Part shown: one piece after another, positions 28,877 through 39,415 of the stretch
How the letters are laid out: the number at the start of each line of letters is the position of its first letter
How positions within the stretch are numbered: position 1 is the first letter of the stretch
From: Paraburkholderia sp. CNPSo 3274
GTDB lineage: Bacteria > Pseudomonadota > Gammaproteobacteria > Burkholderiales > Burkholderiaceae
Assembly (NCBI RefSeq): GCF_024206475.1
Contig: NZ_JAMBPR010000015.1
Location: 1-64,000 of the forward strand
Direction: 5' to 3'
Length of the DNA stretch: 64,000 bases
Translations under genes and position numbers: made by a program
The notes under the pieces: model-generated
The model's database searches: none
What the model was told of the DNA's origin: nothing
Seen by the model: the letters and a program-made list of their open reading frames with translations, nothing else

Positions 28877-29272
28877 TTATTCGATCGGCGGCAACTGACG
28901 CGGACGGCGGTCCGTGCCGGTCGCGACATAGGTGAGGGTGGCTTCCGTCACCTTGACGACTTCCTCCTGGAGGCGCATACGCTGCGCGTACACCTCGACC
29001 TCGACGGTCACCGAGGTGTTGCCGGTCTTGACGATATCGGCGTAGAAGCTCAGCAGATCGCCCACGAACACCGGTTGCTTGAACACGAACGAGTTCACCG
29101 CGACGGTCGCGACGCGTCCGTTGGCGCGGCGGCTTGCCGGAATCGAGCCGGCAATGTCGACCTGCGCCATGATCCAGCCGCCGAAGACGTCGCCATGAAC
29201 GTTGGCGTCCGAAGGCTGTGGCACGACGCGCAGCGCAGGCGATTTTTGGGGGAGCGGGAAGGAGTCGGTCAT
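28877..29272 (-). CDS. Acyl-CoA thioesterase, YciA/4HBT hotdog family
   Basis: This 131-residue hotdog-fold enzyme hydrolyses acyl-CoA to free acid and CoA. It carries the family segments DANVHGDVFGGWIMAQVDIAG (helix with the catalytic Asp), VAVNSFVFKQPVFVGDLLSFYA and VEVYAQ. The longer open frame to 29626 is antisense shadow; the ATG at 29272 matches family starts. It is convergent with the c-di-GMP gene and divergent from the ABC exporter gene. Confidence 0.9.
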   Translation of the reverse strand: MTDSFPLPQKSPALRVVPQPSDANVHGDVFGGWIMAQVDIAGSIPASRRANGRVATVAVNSFVFKQPVFVGDLLSFYADIVKTGNTSVTVEVEVYAQRMRLQEEVVKVTEATLTYVATGTDRRPRQLPPIE

Positions 29273-29570
29273 CGGGCTTCCATGAAAAGGGATCGAACGG
29301 CGGATGGTGCTGCGGTGCGGGCCTGGGGCCGGCGTGGGACGCTCAGCGGCGCGCGCCGCCTTCTGCGACAATACGTTGATCAGGAATTGTACGGGAAAGC
29401 TTAAGGCGTGGCGGGCGGGTCGATTAGCGCCCTCCACCTTTGCGAAACCCGTCGCCTGGAACCTCACATCAGCCCCACATGACTCGCCGTGCCGCTTGCG
29501 CCGCGCCAGGTTCCGGTCCCCGAACCGGACTTCGTGCACCGCATCGCACAGGCATCTCGCCGCTCGCCCC

Positions 29571-31481
29571 ATGCGCCGCTTTCCCGCTTCCAACGAACCC
29601 GCGCTGCCCGCCACCGGGCCGCGCAACGACTGGCAGACGATCGTTTCGCTGCTGCCTTACCTCACCGCTTACCGGTGGCGCGTGGCGTTCGCGCTCACCT
29701 GCCTGATCGGCGCGAAGGTGGCCAACCTCGGCGTGCCGATCGTGATGAAGCATATCGTCGACGGTCTTGCCCCGGTGCGCCATCTCACGGCGCTCGGTCG
29801 TGCGGAGCACGCGCCCGGCATCGTGCTCGCGGGCGGCATCGGACTGCTCGTGGTGGCGTACGCCGTCGTGCGTCTCTCGACGTCGCTTTTCACCGAGCTG
29901 CGCGAAATCCTTTTTTCGAAGGTGACTGAGAGCGCCGTGCGCCAGCTGGCGCTCAAGGTGTTCCGCCATCTGCATGCGCTCTCGCTGCGCTTTCACCTCG
30001 AACGGCAGACGGGCGGCATGTCGCGCGACATCGAGCGCGGCACGCGCGGCATCACGCAGCTCATTTCGTACTCGCTCTACAGCATCCTGCCGACGCTCGT
30101 GGAAGTGGGCCTCGTGCTTGGCTTCTTCACGGTGAAGTACGAGGCGTATTACGCGATCGTCACGCTTATCGCGCTCGCTGCGTACATCGTGTTCACGGTG
30201 AAGGTGACCGAGTGGCGCACGCATTTCCGCCGCACGATGAACGAGCTCGATTCGCGCGCCAACGCGCGTGCGATCGATTCGCTCATCAACTACGAGACTG
30301 TGAAGTACTTCGGCAACGAAGAGTGGGAGACGAAGCGCTACGACGAAAACCTGCACCGCTACCGGCAGGCCGCGATCAAGTCGCAGCACTCGCTTTCCGC
30401 GCTCAACTTCGGGCAGCAGGCGATCATCGGCACGGGGCTCGTGTTCATCCTCTGGCGCGCCACGCAGGGCGTGATGGCGGGGAGGCTCACGCTCGGCGAC
30501 CTCGTGCTCATCAACACCTTCATGCTGCAACTCTATATTCCGCTGAATTTTCTCGGCGTGGTGTATCGGGAGCTCAAGCAAAGTCTCACCGACATGGACC
30601 GCATGTTCACGCTGCTCACCGTCGAGCGCGAAGTGGCCGACGTGCCCGGCGCGCAGGCGCTTGCGGTGCGCGGCGGCGAGGTGCGCTTTTCGCACGTGAA
30701 CTTCGCGTATGAGCCGTCGCGCCAGATTTTGCACGACTTGAGCTTCACGATTGCGGCGGGCACGACCACGGCCGTGGTGGGGCATAGCGGTTCGGGCAAG
30801 TCCACGCTCGCGCGGCTCTTGTTCCGCTTTTACGATCTCGATCGCGACGATCCTGGCAAAAGCGGTGGAGCGATCACCATCGACGGCCAGGATATCCGCG
30901 ATGTCACGCAGGATTCGTTGCGCGCCTCGATCGGCATCGTGCCGCAGGACACGGTGCTGTTCAACGACTCGATCTACTACAACATCGCCTATGGCCGGCC
31001 CACGGCGAGCCGCGAGGAGGTGATCGCGGCGGCGCGCGCGGCGCACATTCACGCGTTCATCGAGAGCCTGCCCAAGGGCTACGACACGTCCGTGGGCGAG
31101 CGCGGCCTCAAGCTTTCGGGCGGAGAGAAGCAGCGCGTGGCGATCGCGCGCACGCTGCTCAAGAATCCGCCGATTTTGCTGTTCGACGAGGCGACGTCAG
31201 CGCTCGATTCGCGCTCGGAGCGCGCCATCCAGCACGAGCTCGACCAGATCGCGCGCGAGCGCACGACGCTCGTGATCGCGCACCGGCTCTCGACCGTCGT
31301 GCACGCACAGCAGATCATCGTGATGGATCACGGGCGCATCGTCGAGCGCGGCACGCATGCGCAATTGCTGCACGCGGGCGGACACTATGCGCAGATGTGG
31401 GCGCTTCAGCAGCAGAAGGCGAGTGAGGCGCCCCAGTCACAACAGGGGCAAGTAGAGTTGCCGGCGGCGGGCGGCAATTGA
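29571..31481 (+). CDS. Atm1/HMT1-like ABC exporter
   Basis: This 636-residue half-transporter joins a six-helix membrane domain (residues ~30-330, with VKYFGNEEWETKRYDE typical of Atm1-like proteins) to an ATPase with Walker A GHSGSGKST, signature LSGGEKQRVAIAR, Walker B ILLFDEATSALD and IAHRLSTV. Relatives export glutathione-linked sulfur or metal conjugates; the substrate here is inferred. The ATG at 29571 is chosen, although the frame is open to 29304. The ~300 bp between this gene and the divergent thioesterase shows no other gene. Confidence 0.88.
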   Translation: MRRFPASNEPALPATGPRNDWQTIVSLLPYLTAYRWRVAFALTCLIGAKVANLGVPIVMKHIVDGLAPVRHLTALGRAEHAPGIVLAGGIGLLVVAYAVVRLSTSLFTELREILFSKVTESAVRQLALKVFRHLHALSLRFHLERQTGGMSRDIERGTRGITQLISYSLYSILPTLVEVGLVLGFFTVKYEAYYAIVTLIALAAYIVFTVKVTEWRTHFRRTMNELDSRANARAIDSLINYETVKYFGNEEWETKRYDENLHRYRQAAIKSQHSLSALNFGQQAIIGTGLVFILWRATQGVMAGRLTLGDLVLINTFMLQLYIPLNFLGVVYRELKQSLTDMDRMFTLLTVEREVADVPGAQALAVRGGEVRFSHVNFAYEPSRQILHDLSFTIAAGTTTAVVGHSGSGKSTLARLLFRFYDLDRDDPGKSGGAITIDGQDIRDVTQDSLRASIGIVPQDTVLFNDSIYYNIAYGRPTASREEVIAAARAAHIHAFIESLPKGYDTSVGERGLKLSGGEKQRVAIARTLLKNPPILLFDEATSALDSRSERAIQHELDQIARERTTLVIAHRLSTVVHAQQIIVMDHGRIVERGTHAQLLHAGGHYAQMWALQQQKASEAPQSQQGQVELPAAGGN

Positions 31482-31484
31482 AGC

Positions 31485-31510
31485 GCGCCGCGCCGGCGTT
31501 TGCGCGGCGC
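31485..31510. terminator. GC-rich hairpin between convergent genes
   Basis: GCGCCGCGC (31485-31493) and GCGCGGCGC (31502-31510) form a perfect 9-bp stem between the convergent ABC exporter and murU genes. There is no T-run, so termination is only suggested by position. Confidence 0.35.
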
Positions 31511-31525
31511 ATTGTGTTGCCGGTT

Positions 31526-32287
31526 TCAGCCGTGGTGCGCGTGGGTCGAATTTCGCAGCGCGGCGTCGAGCGCCGCGAGCTGCGCGGGCGTGCCGATGTT
31601 TTCCCATACGCCGTCGTATAGTTCGCCGCTCACGCGTCCTTGCGCGATCGCCTCGCGATAGTACGGCGTGAGCGCGCGCTTCGTGCCGGGCGCGAGATCG
31701 CGGAACATACGCGTGTCATACAGGCCGATATTGCCGAATGTGTAGCGCGGCGCGCCTTCGAGCGCGAGCCGGCCGTCGACGCTCAACGCGAAGTCGCCCT
31801 TCGGGTGGAATGGCGGGTTCGGCACCATCACGAGATGCATGCCCGGCTGCGCTTGCGCCGCGAGCACTTGCGCGTGCACGTTCAGGCGCGCGAAATCGTA
31901 GGCGCTGTAGACGTCGCCGCTCACCGCGAGGAACACCTCGGGCGTGCCCATCGACTCGATGAGCGACAGCGCCTGGGCAATGCCGCCCGCCGTTTCGAGC
32001 GCGTCGTGCTCGGGCGAATAGTGGAGCGTCACGCCAAAGCGCGCGCCGTCGCCGAGCGCGGCTTCGATCTGCGCGCCAAGCCATGCGTGATTGATGACGA
32101 TGCGCGTGTAGCCCGCCGCGGCGAGCCGCTCGATCTGCCACACGACGAGCGGTTTGCCACCCACGGCGAGGAGCGGCTTCGGGCAGGTGTCGGTGAGCGG
32201 GCGCATGCGTTCGCCGCGTCCGGCGGCGAAGATCATCGCGGTGCGGCCGTGGCCCGCCGTGGCCGGCGTGTGATTCGATTGGGTCAT
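31526..32287 (-). CDS. murU: N-acetylmuramate alpha-1-phosphate uridylyltransferase
   Basis: This 253-residue nucleotidyltransferase turns MurNAc-1-phosphate and UTP into UDP-MurNAc in the anabolic cell-wall recycling route. The N-terminal pyrophosphorylase loop reads MIFAAGRGERMRPLTD, followed by CPKPLLAVGGKPL, and AVSGDVYSAYDF supplies the metal-binding Asp. The ATG at 32287 lies 11 bp downstream of the amgK stop, so the two kinase/transferase steps are cotranscribed. The upstream frame to 32506 lies inside amgK. Confidence 0.9.
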   Translation of the reverse strand: MTQSNHTPATAGHGRTAMIFAAGRGERMRPLTDTCPKPLLAVGGKPLVVWQIERLAAAGYTRIVINHAWLGAQIEAALGDGARFGVTLHYSPEHDALETAGGIAQALSLIESMGTPEVFLAVSGDVYSAYDFARLNVHAQVLAAQAQPGMHLVMVPNPPFHPKGDFALSVDGRLALEGAPRYTFGNIGLYDTRMFRDLAPGTKRALTPYYREAIAQGRVSGELYDGVWENIGTPAQLAALDAALRNSTHAHHG

Positions 32288-32298
32288 GACGGCCCGCT

Positions 32299-33384
32299 TC
32301 AGAAGGTGTAAGCGACTGCGACGGCGCTGCCCTGCAGCTCGTCGATGAGCCGCGCGAACGGCGCGAGCGGGCGATAGCGGTGCGCGACCTTGCTCGCGTA
32401 GCCGAGAAAGCGCGGCAGGTCGGCCATGTAATGCGGTTTGGCGTCGCGATAATTGATGCGGCAGAACAGGCCGAGCACCTTGATGTGCCGTTGCAGGCCC
32501 ATCCACTCGAGCTGGCGGTAGAACTCGCCGAAGTCGGCATCGACAGGCAGTCCCGCCTTCTTTGCGCGCTCCCAGTAGTGCGCGAAGCAGTCGAGCTCGA
32601 ACTCCTCGTCCCAGCTCAGGAACGCGTCGCGCAGCAGCGAGACGACGTCGTAGGTGATCGGGCCGTACACGGCATCCTGGAAGTCGAGCACGCCGGGGTT
32701 CGGCGTGGCGATCATCAGGTTACGGGGCATGAAGTCGCGCAGCATGAAGCTTTGCGGCTGCGCGCGGGCGCTCGCCACGAGGAGGGCGAAGGTGCGATCA
32801 AGCACGCCGCGCGTGGCTTCGTCCACCTTGCGGCCCAGATGGCGCTCTAGATACCACTCGGGCATCAGCTCCATCTCGCGGCGCATGAAAGCTTCGTCGA
32901 AGTCCGGCAGCACGCCTGGCCGTGAGCTGAGCTGCCAGCGGATCAGCGCGTCGATGGCGTCGCGCATCAGCTCGCGCGAGCGCGCGTCGGGGCCGGCTTC
33001 CTGCAGCGTTGTCAGGTAGGGCGCGGTGCCGAGATCGGTCACGAGCATGAAGCCCGCGTCGAAATCGGCTTCGAGCACGCGCGGCACGTGGACGCCGGCC
33101 GCCTCGAGCCACTGCGCGATCTGGGCGAATTCGCGGCTTTTTTCGGGCGGCGGGGCGTCGACGGCAATCAGCGTCGCGCCGTGCGCGCCCGCGCTAGCGA
33201 GGCGGAAATAGCGCCGAAAGCTCGCGTCGGCCGAGGCCGGGGCGAGCGTTGCGAGGTCGAGGGCGTACTGTTCGGCGAGGCTGCCGAGCCAGGCGACGAG
33301 CAGGTCGCGGCGGCTGTCGGTCAGCGAAGCGGCCGGGGAGTCGCCAGGAGAAGCGGCGGGAGAATGCGCGGCGGAAAAGGTCAT
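32299..33384 (-). CDS. amgK: N-acetylmuramate/N-acetylglucosamine 1-kinase
   Basis: This 361-residue aminoglycoside-phosphotransferase-fold kinase phosphorylates recycled MurNAc at C1, feeding MurU. Kinase features include the small-lobe region ADASFRRYFRLA, the catalytic-loop-like LRDFMPRNLMI and the metal-binding DFQDAVYGP. The start at 33384 (MTFSAAHSPA) gives an Ala/Ser/Pro-rich leader of about 25 residues. A further upstream start at 33471 is possible but unlikely. The pair's position, divergent from lptD, is the same as I recall from Pseudomonas and other species. Confidence 0.9.
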   Translation of the reverse strand: MTFSAAHSPAASPGDSPAASLTDSRRDLLVAWLGSLAEQYALDLATLAPASADASFRRYFRLASAGAHGATLIAVDAPPPEKSREFAQIAQWLEAAGVHVPRVLEADFDAGFMLVTDLGTAPYLTTLQEAGPDARSRELMRDAIDALIRWQLSSRPGVLPDFDEAFMRREMELMPEWYLERHLGRKVDEATRGVLDRTFALLVASARAQPQSFMLRDFMPRNLMIATPNPGVLDFQDAVYGPITYDVVSLLRDAFLSWDEEFELDCFAHYWERAKKAGLPVDADFGEFYRQLEWMGLQRHIKVLGLFCRINYRDAKPHYMADLPRFLGYASKVAHRYRPLAPFARLIDELQGSAVAVAYTF

Positions 33385-33423
33385 GAAAGCCAGAGGCAAA
33401 ATCAGTGGATCAACGTCTTGCCA

Positions 33424-33429
33424 TATAAT
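33424..33429 (+). promoter_or_regulatory. Perfect TATAAT in the amgK/lptD divergent region
   Basis: A TATAAT lies between the divergent amgK and lptD starts. On the opposite strand the same patch reads TATTAT. Neither orientation has a convincing -35, so which gene it serves is unclear. Confidence 0.35.
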
Positions 33430-33630
33430 ACCCCACGACTTTTTTGACGCGACTCGCGCCAAAGCCCGCATGACGGTTCGCTCGCCGCATTCATCGTTGC
33501 TTCAGGGTTCGATGAATTGTAATTAATTGTTTGCAGCCCGGCCTCGATCCGGTTCATCGGGAGGCGGGTGTCCAGGCGGGCCACCATCATGGAGAGGGCA
33601 GGCGGCCGGGCCGATTCGCCAAAACCATAC

Positions 33631-36015
33631 ATGCCGCCCAGACAGTTTTTCCAGACGATCTCTCATAGTGACGACGGCGTGCCGGGCAAGCGGCGGCTCC
33701 TCGCGGCACTCCTGGCCGTACCGGGTCTGGTGCCCGCGCTCGCGCACGCCCAGCTCTCGGGCGCGGCCGCGCAGCCTCAGCAGCTGGACGGTCCGTTGAG
33801 CCTGCGGCTCGCGCCGCAACTCGAGGATCACCCCAATGCGTCGGGCCAGCACCCGGCAACCTTCGTGCTCGGCGATTCGACGACCGGCACGGTGGACACC
33901 GACCTCGCCGTGAGAGGCGCGGCGGAGTTGCGCCAGGGTTCGAACCTGGTGAAGGGCGACGCCCTGCACTACGACCAGGACACCGACATGGCCAATGCCT
34001 ACGGCAATGTCGTGGTCGTGCAGAACGGCACGACGTTCTCGGGGCCCGAGGCGCATTTGAAAGTCGAGGCAAACGAGGGCTTCATGCCCGCGCCGAAGTA
34101 CCATTTCACGCTCACCGGCGGCTCGGGCAGCGCCGCACGCGCCGACCTGCTGGACAGCGAGCGCTCGGTGCTCACGACCGGCACCTACACTGCGTGCCAC
34201 TGCTCGACCAATCCGGCCTGGTACATCAAGGGCAGCGAGTTCGATTTCGACACCGGCAGCGATGAAGGCGTTGCGCACAACGCCGTGCTGTTCTTCCAGG
34301 ACGTGCCGATCTTCGCGAGCCCGTGGCTGTCGTTCCCGCTTTCGGGTGACCGTCGCAGCGGCCTGTTGCCGCCGACGTTCTCGGTCAGTTCGACGAACGG
34401 CTACGAAATCTCGCTGCCGTATTACTTCAACATCGCGCCGAACCGCGACTTCACGTTCACGCCCGAGATTATCTCGAAGCGCGGCGTGTTCCTGCAGGGC
34501 AACTACCGGTATCTCTCGACGAATTACTCGGGATCGATTACCGGAACGTTTCTGCCGGACGACGCGATCACGAAGACGAACCGCTACGCGCTGTTCATCC
34601 AGCACAACCAGAACTTCGGCAACGGGTTCGGCGGTTACGTCTATTACAACAAGGTCTCGGACAACACCTATCCGTCGGACCTGTCGTCGCCGGCCAACCA
34701 GTTCCTGAACGGCACGCAGACGCTGTACCAGCAGGAAGCCGGCCTCACGTATAACAGCGGGCCGTGGTCCGTGCTGGGCCGCTACCAGCACTGGCAGACG
34801 GTCGAGTCGTCGACGCCGCCCTATGGCCGCGAGCCGCAGTTGAACGTAAAGTACGCGAAGTACAACGTCGGCGGCTTCGACTACGGCATGGAAGCCGACT
34901 ATTCGCGCTTCCGCATCACGGAAGACAATGCGACCGAAGGCGATCGCGTCGTCTTCAATCCGTACCTGTCGTACTCCTTGATGGGGCCGGGTTACTTCGT
35001 CACGCCGAAGGTTCAGTGGCACTTCGCGTCGTACAACCTGAGCAACATCGGCCCGGCGGGCACGACCTTCGGCTCGCCTGTCGGCACGCCGAAGAGCTTC
35101 ACCGAATCGATCCCGACCTTCAGCTTCGATACGGGCCTCGTGTTCGACCGCTCGGTGCACCTGTTCGGTCAGGATTACATCCAGACGCTGGAACCGCGCC
35201 TGTACTACGTGTACACCCCGTACCGCAATCAGCAGTTCGCGCCCCTTTTCGATACCGCCGAGTCGGACTTCGGCCTCGCGGAAATCTTCACGCCGAACAC
35301 CTTCGTCGGTAACGACCGCATTGCCGACGCGAACCGCATTACGGCCGCGCTCACCACGCGCTTCATCGATCCGGCTTCGGGCGACGAGCGCGCGCGTTTC
35401 GTGATCGCGCAGCAGTACTACTTCCAGGATCAGCGCGTCACGCTCAACTCGGGCGAAAGCACGAGTCAGGCGACGCATTCGGACCTGATTGCGGGCGCCG
35501 CCCTGAAAATCGGGGCCGGTTTCGCTTCGGAAACGGCGTTCCAATATAATGCCGACAGCAACCAGCTCACGAAGGCGAGCATCGGTTTCGGGTACAGCCC
35601 GGGAACGAGCCGAGTGCTGAACGTGGCCTACCGCTATACGCGCGCGAACACCACACTCGACTTCCAGCCGATCAATCAGGTTCTGATCTCGGCTCAATGG
35701 CCGTTCTCGCACCGGGTGTACGCCGTGGGCCGCTTCAACTACGATCTGAACGGCCATCGGATCGTCGATGGCCTGGTCGGCATGCAGTACGACGCCGACT
35801 GCTGGGTGCTCGGGGTCGGCCTGCAGCGTTACGCGAACGGGCTCAATACGTCGGGCACGCCGAATTCGTCAACGCGGTTTCTCGCGCAGCTCACGCTCAA
35901 GGGACTGTCGAACGTCGACAACGGGCTGGTGGCGGCGTTCAGGACCGCAGTGCCGGGGTACACGCAGCTGCCGGCTCAGTCGCCGCCGGATTCGCGCTTC
36001 ACTGATTATCAATAA
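33631..36015 (+). CDS. lptD: LPS-assembly outer-membrane protein LptD
   Basis: This 794-residue translocon inserts lipopolysaccharide into the outer leaflet with LptE. A signal peptide ([21 protein letters not shown]) ends near residue 40. An OstA/LptA-like N-domain follows ([18 protein letters not shown]), then the beta-barrel. Only three cysteines follow the signal peptide: C189, C191 and C724, versus four in E. coli. The start at 33631 (MPPRQFF) matches remembered Burkholderia homologues. The ATG at 33589 and GTG at 33568 are in-frame alternatives, the latter with GGGAGG close by. surA follows after 110 bp. Confidence 0.94.
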   Translation: MPPRQFFQTISHSDDGVPGKRRLLAALLAVPGLVPALAHAQLSGAAAQPQQLDGPLSLRLAPQLEDHPNASGQHPATFVLGDSTTGTVDTDLAVRGAAELRQGSNLVKGDALHYDQDTDMANAYGNVVVVQNGTTFSGPEAHLKVEANEGFMPAPKYHFTLTGGSGSAARADLLDSERSVLTTGTYTACHCSTNPAWYIKGSEFDFDTGSDEGVAHNAVLFFQDVPIFASPWLSFPLSGDRRSGLLPPTFSVSSTNGYEISLPYYFNIAPNRDFTFTPEIISKRGVFLQGNYRYLSTNYSGSITGTFLPDDAITKTNRYALFIQHNQNFGNGFGGYVYYNKVSDNTYPSDLSSPANQFLNGTQTLYQQEAGLTYNSGPWSVLGRYQHWQTVESSTPPYGREPQLNVKYAKYNVGGFDYGMEADYSRFRITEDNATEGDRVVFNPYLSYSLMGPGYFVTPKVQWHFASYNLSNIGPAGTTFGSPVGTPKSFTESIPTFSFDTGLVFDRSVHLFGQDYIQTLEPRLYYVYTPYRNQQFAPLFDTAESDFGLAEIFTPNTFVGNDRIADANRITAALTTRFIDPASGDERARFVIAQQYYFQDQRVTLNSGESTSQATHSDLIAGAALKIGAGFASETAFQYNADSNQLTKASIGFGYSPGTSRVLNVAYRYTRANTTLDFQPINQVLISAQWPFSHRVYAVGRFNYDLNGHRIVDGLVGMQYDADCWVLGVGLQRYANGLNTSGTPNSSTRFLAQLTLKGLSNVDNGLVAAFRTAVPGYTQLPAQSPPDSRFTDYQ

Positions 36016-36125
36016 CGCGTGATCCGGAGCGCCTTGCTTGCGCGAGGCGCCTCGGGGCAACGCGGTGTCGGTTGCATAGAGACGGGTGAAGCGTGCCCGC
36101 CAACATTGGAGTATCTGTGGGAATC

Positions 36126-37484
36126 ATGAAAAAGCTTCGCCTGGCAGCGTACGCTGCGAGTCTCTTCGCCGTCGCAGGCGTGTTGCCGGCCGCGCCGGCG
36201 CAAGCTCAAGGTCTCGCGGCTGGCAACGGCCAGACGGTCGACACGATCGCCGCAGTCGTCAATGACGGCGTGATCACGCAGCGCGAGCTCGACAGCCGCG
36301 CCGAAATGATTGCTCACCGGCTGCAGCAGCAAAACGCGCCGGTTCCGCCCGAGGGCCAGTTGCGCGCGCAGGTGCTCAACCAGATGGTGCTCGAGCGCAT
36401 TCAGCTCCAGAAGGCCAAGGAAGACGGCATCACCGTCGACGACGCCGCCGTGCAACGCACGCTGGAGCGCCTCGCCCAGGCCAACGGCATGGATCTCGCC
36501 ACCTATCGCGCGCGCATCGAGGCGGCCGGCGTGCCCTGGACTACGTTCATGCGCGATGCGCGCACCGAGCTCACGCTCTCGAAGCTGCGCGAGAAGGAAG
36601 TGGACAGCAAGGTCACGGTGTCCGACGCCGAAGTCGCGAACTACATCGCGAGCCAGCGCGGACCGAACGCGGGCCAGTCGAACGACCTGCACTTCCAGCA
36701 TATCTTCATCAAGGCGCCGCTGAACGCCTCGGAAACTGACATCGAAGCCGCGCAGACGAAGGCCAATGCGCTGCTCAAGGAAGCCCAGTCGGGTAGCAAG
36801 TTCGAAAGCCTCGCGAAGTCGAACTCGCAGGCGAGCGACGCGGGCAAGGGCGGCGACATGGGCTTCCTGCCGCAGTCGAAGCTGCCGCCCGAATTCGTGA
36901 CCGCCGCTTCCACGCTGCGTCCGGGCGAGGTGAACCCCTCGGTGATCCGCACCAACGACGGCTTCGAGATCGTGCGCCTCGTCGAGCGCCGCCAGGGCCA
37001 GGGCACGGCCGCCGACGCGCCCAAGCTCGTGCAAACGCACGTACGCCACATCCTGCTGCGCGTGGGCGACGGCATGTCCGAGCCCCAGGCGCGCCAGAAG
37101 CTGCTCGAAATCCGCCAGGAAATCGGGGCGGGCGGCGACTTCGCCAAGTTCGCGCGCACCTACTCGCAGGACGGCTCGGCCTCGCAGGGCGGCGACCTCG
37201 GCTGGATCAGCCCGGGTGAAACCGTGCCCGAATTCGAGCGCGCCATGAATACGCTGCAGGACGGCCAGTTGAGCGAGCCGGTACGCACCGAGTACGGCTA
37301 CCACCTGATCCAGGTGCTGGGCCGCCGCGACGCCGAAGGCTCGATCGCGCAGCAAATGGAACTCGCGCGCCAGGCCATCGGCCAGCGCAAGGCAGAGCAG
37401 GCCTATGCCGACTGGCTGCGCCAGCTGCGCGACAGCGCCTACGTCGATTACAAGATCGCGGGCATGACGCCGCCGCACAACTAA
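36126..37484 (+). CDS. surA: Periplasmic chaperone / peptidyl-prolyl isomerase SurA
   Basis: This 452-residue periplasmic chaperone escorts outer-membrane proteins, including LptD, to the BAM machine. It has a cleavable signal peptide ([20 protein letters not shown] then APAQAQ), an N-terminal chaperone domain ([17 protein letters not shown]), and two parvulin domains beginning near [11 protein letters not shown] and [10 protein letters not shown]. The ATG at 36126 is preferred over the in-frame GTG at 36093 because it places the signal peptide at the very N-terminus. It sits in the conserved lptD-surA-pdxA-rsmA order. Confidence 0.95.
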   Translation: MKKLRLAAYAASLFAVAGVLPAAPAQAQGLAAGNGQTVDTIAAVVNDGVITQRELDSRAEMIAHRLQQQNAPVPPEGQLRAQVLNQMVLERIQLQKAKEDGITVDDAAVQRTLERLAQANGMDLATYRARIEAAGVPWTTFMRDARTELTLSKLREKEVDSKVTVSDAEVANYIASQRGPNAGQSNDLHFQHIFIKAPLNASETDIEAAQTKANALLKEAQSGSKFESLAKSNSQASDAGKGGDMGFLPQSKLPPEFVTAASTLRPGEVNPSVIRTNDGFEIVRLVERRQGQGTAADAPKLVQTHVRHILLRVGDGMSEPQARQKLLEIRQEIGAGGDFAKFARTYSQDGSASQGGDLGWISPGETVPEFERAMNTLQDGQLSEPVRTEYGYHLIQVLGRRDAEGSIAQQMELARQAIGQRKAEQAYADWLRQLRDSAYVDYKIAGMTPPHN

Positions 37485-37507
37485 GCGCAGTCACCAGGGA
37501 TCGAGCC

Positions 37508-38530
37508 ATGAACGCCTCCGCATCGTCGTCGCCGGCTCCGCGGAGGGCGGGGCCGATCCGCGTCGCCATCACCACGGGTGAGCCGGCCGGTGTCGGCCCC
37601 GAGCTGACCGCCGCCGCGCTGGCGGGCGCCTCGGCGCACTGGCCCGACGCGCAGTTCGTCGTGCTCGGCGACAGCGCGCTGCTCGACGCGCGTGCGAAGG
37701 CCGTGAGCGTCGACTGGGCCGCCGTGCTGGCGAACCAGCCCGTGCAGGTCGAGCATGTGGCGCTGGCCACGCCCGCCAAGCCAGGCAAACTCGACCCCGC
37801 GAACGGCCGCTATGTGCTGGCGCTGCTCGACCGCGCCATCGACGGCGCACTGGCAGGCGAATTCGACGCGATCGTCACCGCGCCGCTGCAAAAGAGCACC
37901 ATCAACGACGCCGGCGTGCCCTTCACCGGCCACACCGAATATCTCGCCGAGCGCACGCACACGCCGCGCGTGGTCATGATGCTGGCGGGTACCGGCGCGC
38001 GCCCGTTGCGCGTGGCGCTCGCCACGACGCATTTGCCGCTCAAGGACGTGTCGGCGGCGCTCACTGTCGAGGGGCTCGTTGAAACCCTCGGCATCATCGA
38101 CCATGACCTGCGTCATCATTTCGGCGTGCCGCTGCCGCGCATCCTCGTGACCGGCCTCAACCCGCATGCGGGCGAGAATGGCTACCTGGGGCGCGAGGAA
38201 ATCGACACGATCTCGCCGGCGCTGGCCGCCGCCGCCGCGCAAGGCATCGACGCGCGCGGCCCGTATCCCGCCGACACGCTGTTCCAGCCGCGCTACCTCA
38301 AGGACGCGGACTGCGTGCTGGCGATGTTCCACGACCAGGGCCTGCCGGTCCTGAAATACGCGACGTTCGGCGAAGGCATCAACGTCACGCTCGGCTTGCC
38401 GATCGTGCGCACCTCGGTCGATCATGGCACCGCGCTCGACCTCGCCGGCACTGGCCGCGCGGACGCCGGCAGCCTGATCGCCGCCCTCGACACCGCCGTT
38501 TCGATGGCGCGCCACCGGCGCGCTATCTGA
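37508..38530 (+). CDS. pdxA: 4-hydroxythreonine-4-phosphate dehydrogenase
   Basis: This 340-residue NAD-dependent enzyme oxidises 4-phosphohydroxy-L-threonine in pyridoxal 5'-phosphate synthesis. The active-site segments are [46 protein letters not shown] and [12 protein letters not shown], which provide the zinc-binding histidines. The 18-residue N-terminal extension before the TTGEPAG region is Ser/Pro/Arg-rich. It begins 23 bp after surA, and its stop lies 15 bp before rsmA, so the genes are likely cotranscribed. Confidence 0.95.
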   Translation: MNASASSSPAPRRAGPIRVAITTGEPAGVGPELTAAALAGASAHWPDAQFVVLGDSALLDARAKAVSVDWAAVLANQPVQVEHVALATPAKPGKLDPANGRYVLALLDRAIDGALAGEFDAIVTAPLQKSTINDAGVPFTGHTEYLAERTHTPRVVMMLAGTGARPLRVALATTHLPLKDVSAALTVEGLVETLGIIDHDLRHHFGVPLPRILVTGLNPHAGENGYLGREEIDTISPALAAAAAQGIDARGPYPADTLFQPRYLKDADCVLAMFHDQGLPVLKYATFGEGINVTLGLPIVRTSVDHGTALDLAGTGRADAGSLIAALDTAVSMARHRRAI

Positions 38531-38545
38531 TTGATTCCAGAGAAG

Positions 38546-39373
38546 ATGTCCAACAGCAGCAGACAGCACCAGGGCCACTTCGCGCGCAAGCGCTTCGGCC
38601 AGAACTTCCTCGTCGACACGGGCGTGATCGATTCGATCGTCGACGTCATTCGCCCGCAGCGCGGCGAGCGCATGGTCGAGATCGGGCCGGGTCTCGGCGC
38701 GCTCACCGAGCCGCTCATCGAACGGCTCGCTACGCCCGAATCGCCGCTCCATGCGGTCGAACTCGACCGCGACCTCATTGCGCGCCTCACGAAAAAATTT
38801 GGCCCGCTGCTAGAACTCCATGCTGGCGACGCGCTCGCGTTCGACTTCGGCTCGCTCGCGGCGCCGGGCGAGAAGCCCTCGCTGCGCATTGTCGGCAACC
38901 TGCCGTACAACATTTCGAGCCCGCTGCTGTTTCACCTCACCACGTTCGCCGAGCGCGTGATCGACCAGCACTTCATGCTGCAGAACGAAGTGGTCGAGCG
39001 CATGGTGGCGGAGCCCGGCAGCAAGGCGTTCGGCCGTCTCACGGTGATGCTCCAGTACCGCTACGTGATCGACAAGCTGATCGACGTGCCGCCCGAATCG
39101 TTCCAGCCGCCGCCCAAGGTGGATTCGGCGATCGTGCGCATGATTCCCTACGCGCCGTACGAACTGCCGAAGGTCAACGACGCCGTGCTCGGCGAACTCG
39201 TGACGGCGGCCTTCTCGCAGCGCCGCAAGATGCTGCGCAATACGCTCAGCGATTACCGCGAGCGCCTCGATTTCGACGCGCTAGGCTTCGATCTCGCGCG
39301 CCGCGCCGAGGAAGTGCCCGTCGAGGAATATGTGAGTCTCGCGCAGGCGCTGGAAGGGGCTGGCGGCGCTTGA
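38546..39373 (+). CDS. rsmA: 16S rRNA (A1518/A1519) dimethyltransferase RsmA/KsgA
   Basis: This 275-residue enzyme dimethylates two adjacent adenosines in the 3' hairpin of 16S rRNA during late 30S assembly. It shows the N-terminal [12 protein letters not shown], the SAM motif [13 protein letters not shown] and the catalytic [10 protein letters not shown], plus [12 protein letters not shown]. The ATG at 38546 is chosen. The frame also opens with a TTG at 38531 directly after the pdxA stop, but that has no better ribosome-binding site. Loss of this activity gives kasugamycin resistance in other bacteria. Confidence 0.95.
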   Translation: MSNSSRQHQGHFARKRFGQNFLVDTGVIDSIVDVIRPQRGERMVEIGPGLGALTEPLIERLATPESPLHAVELDRDLIARLTKKFGPLLELHAGDALAFDFGSLAAPGEKPSLRIVGNLPYNISSPLLFHLTTFAERVIDQHFMLQNEVVERMVAEPGSKAFGRLTVMLQYRYVIDKLIDVPPESFQPPPKVDSAIVRMIPYAPYELPKVNDAVLGELVTAAFSQRRKMLRNTLSDYRERLDFDALGFDLARRAEEVPVEEYVSLAQALEGAGGA

Positions 39374-39415
39374 TGTGCGCGTGGTGCGCCGCCTTGCCGG
39401 TGCGCCAGCCGCCGT

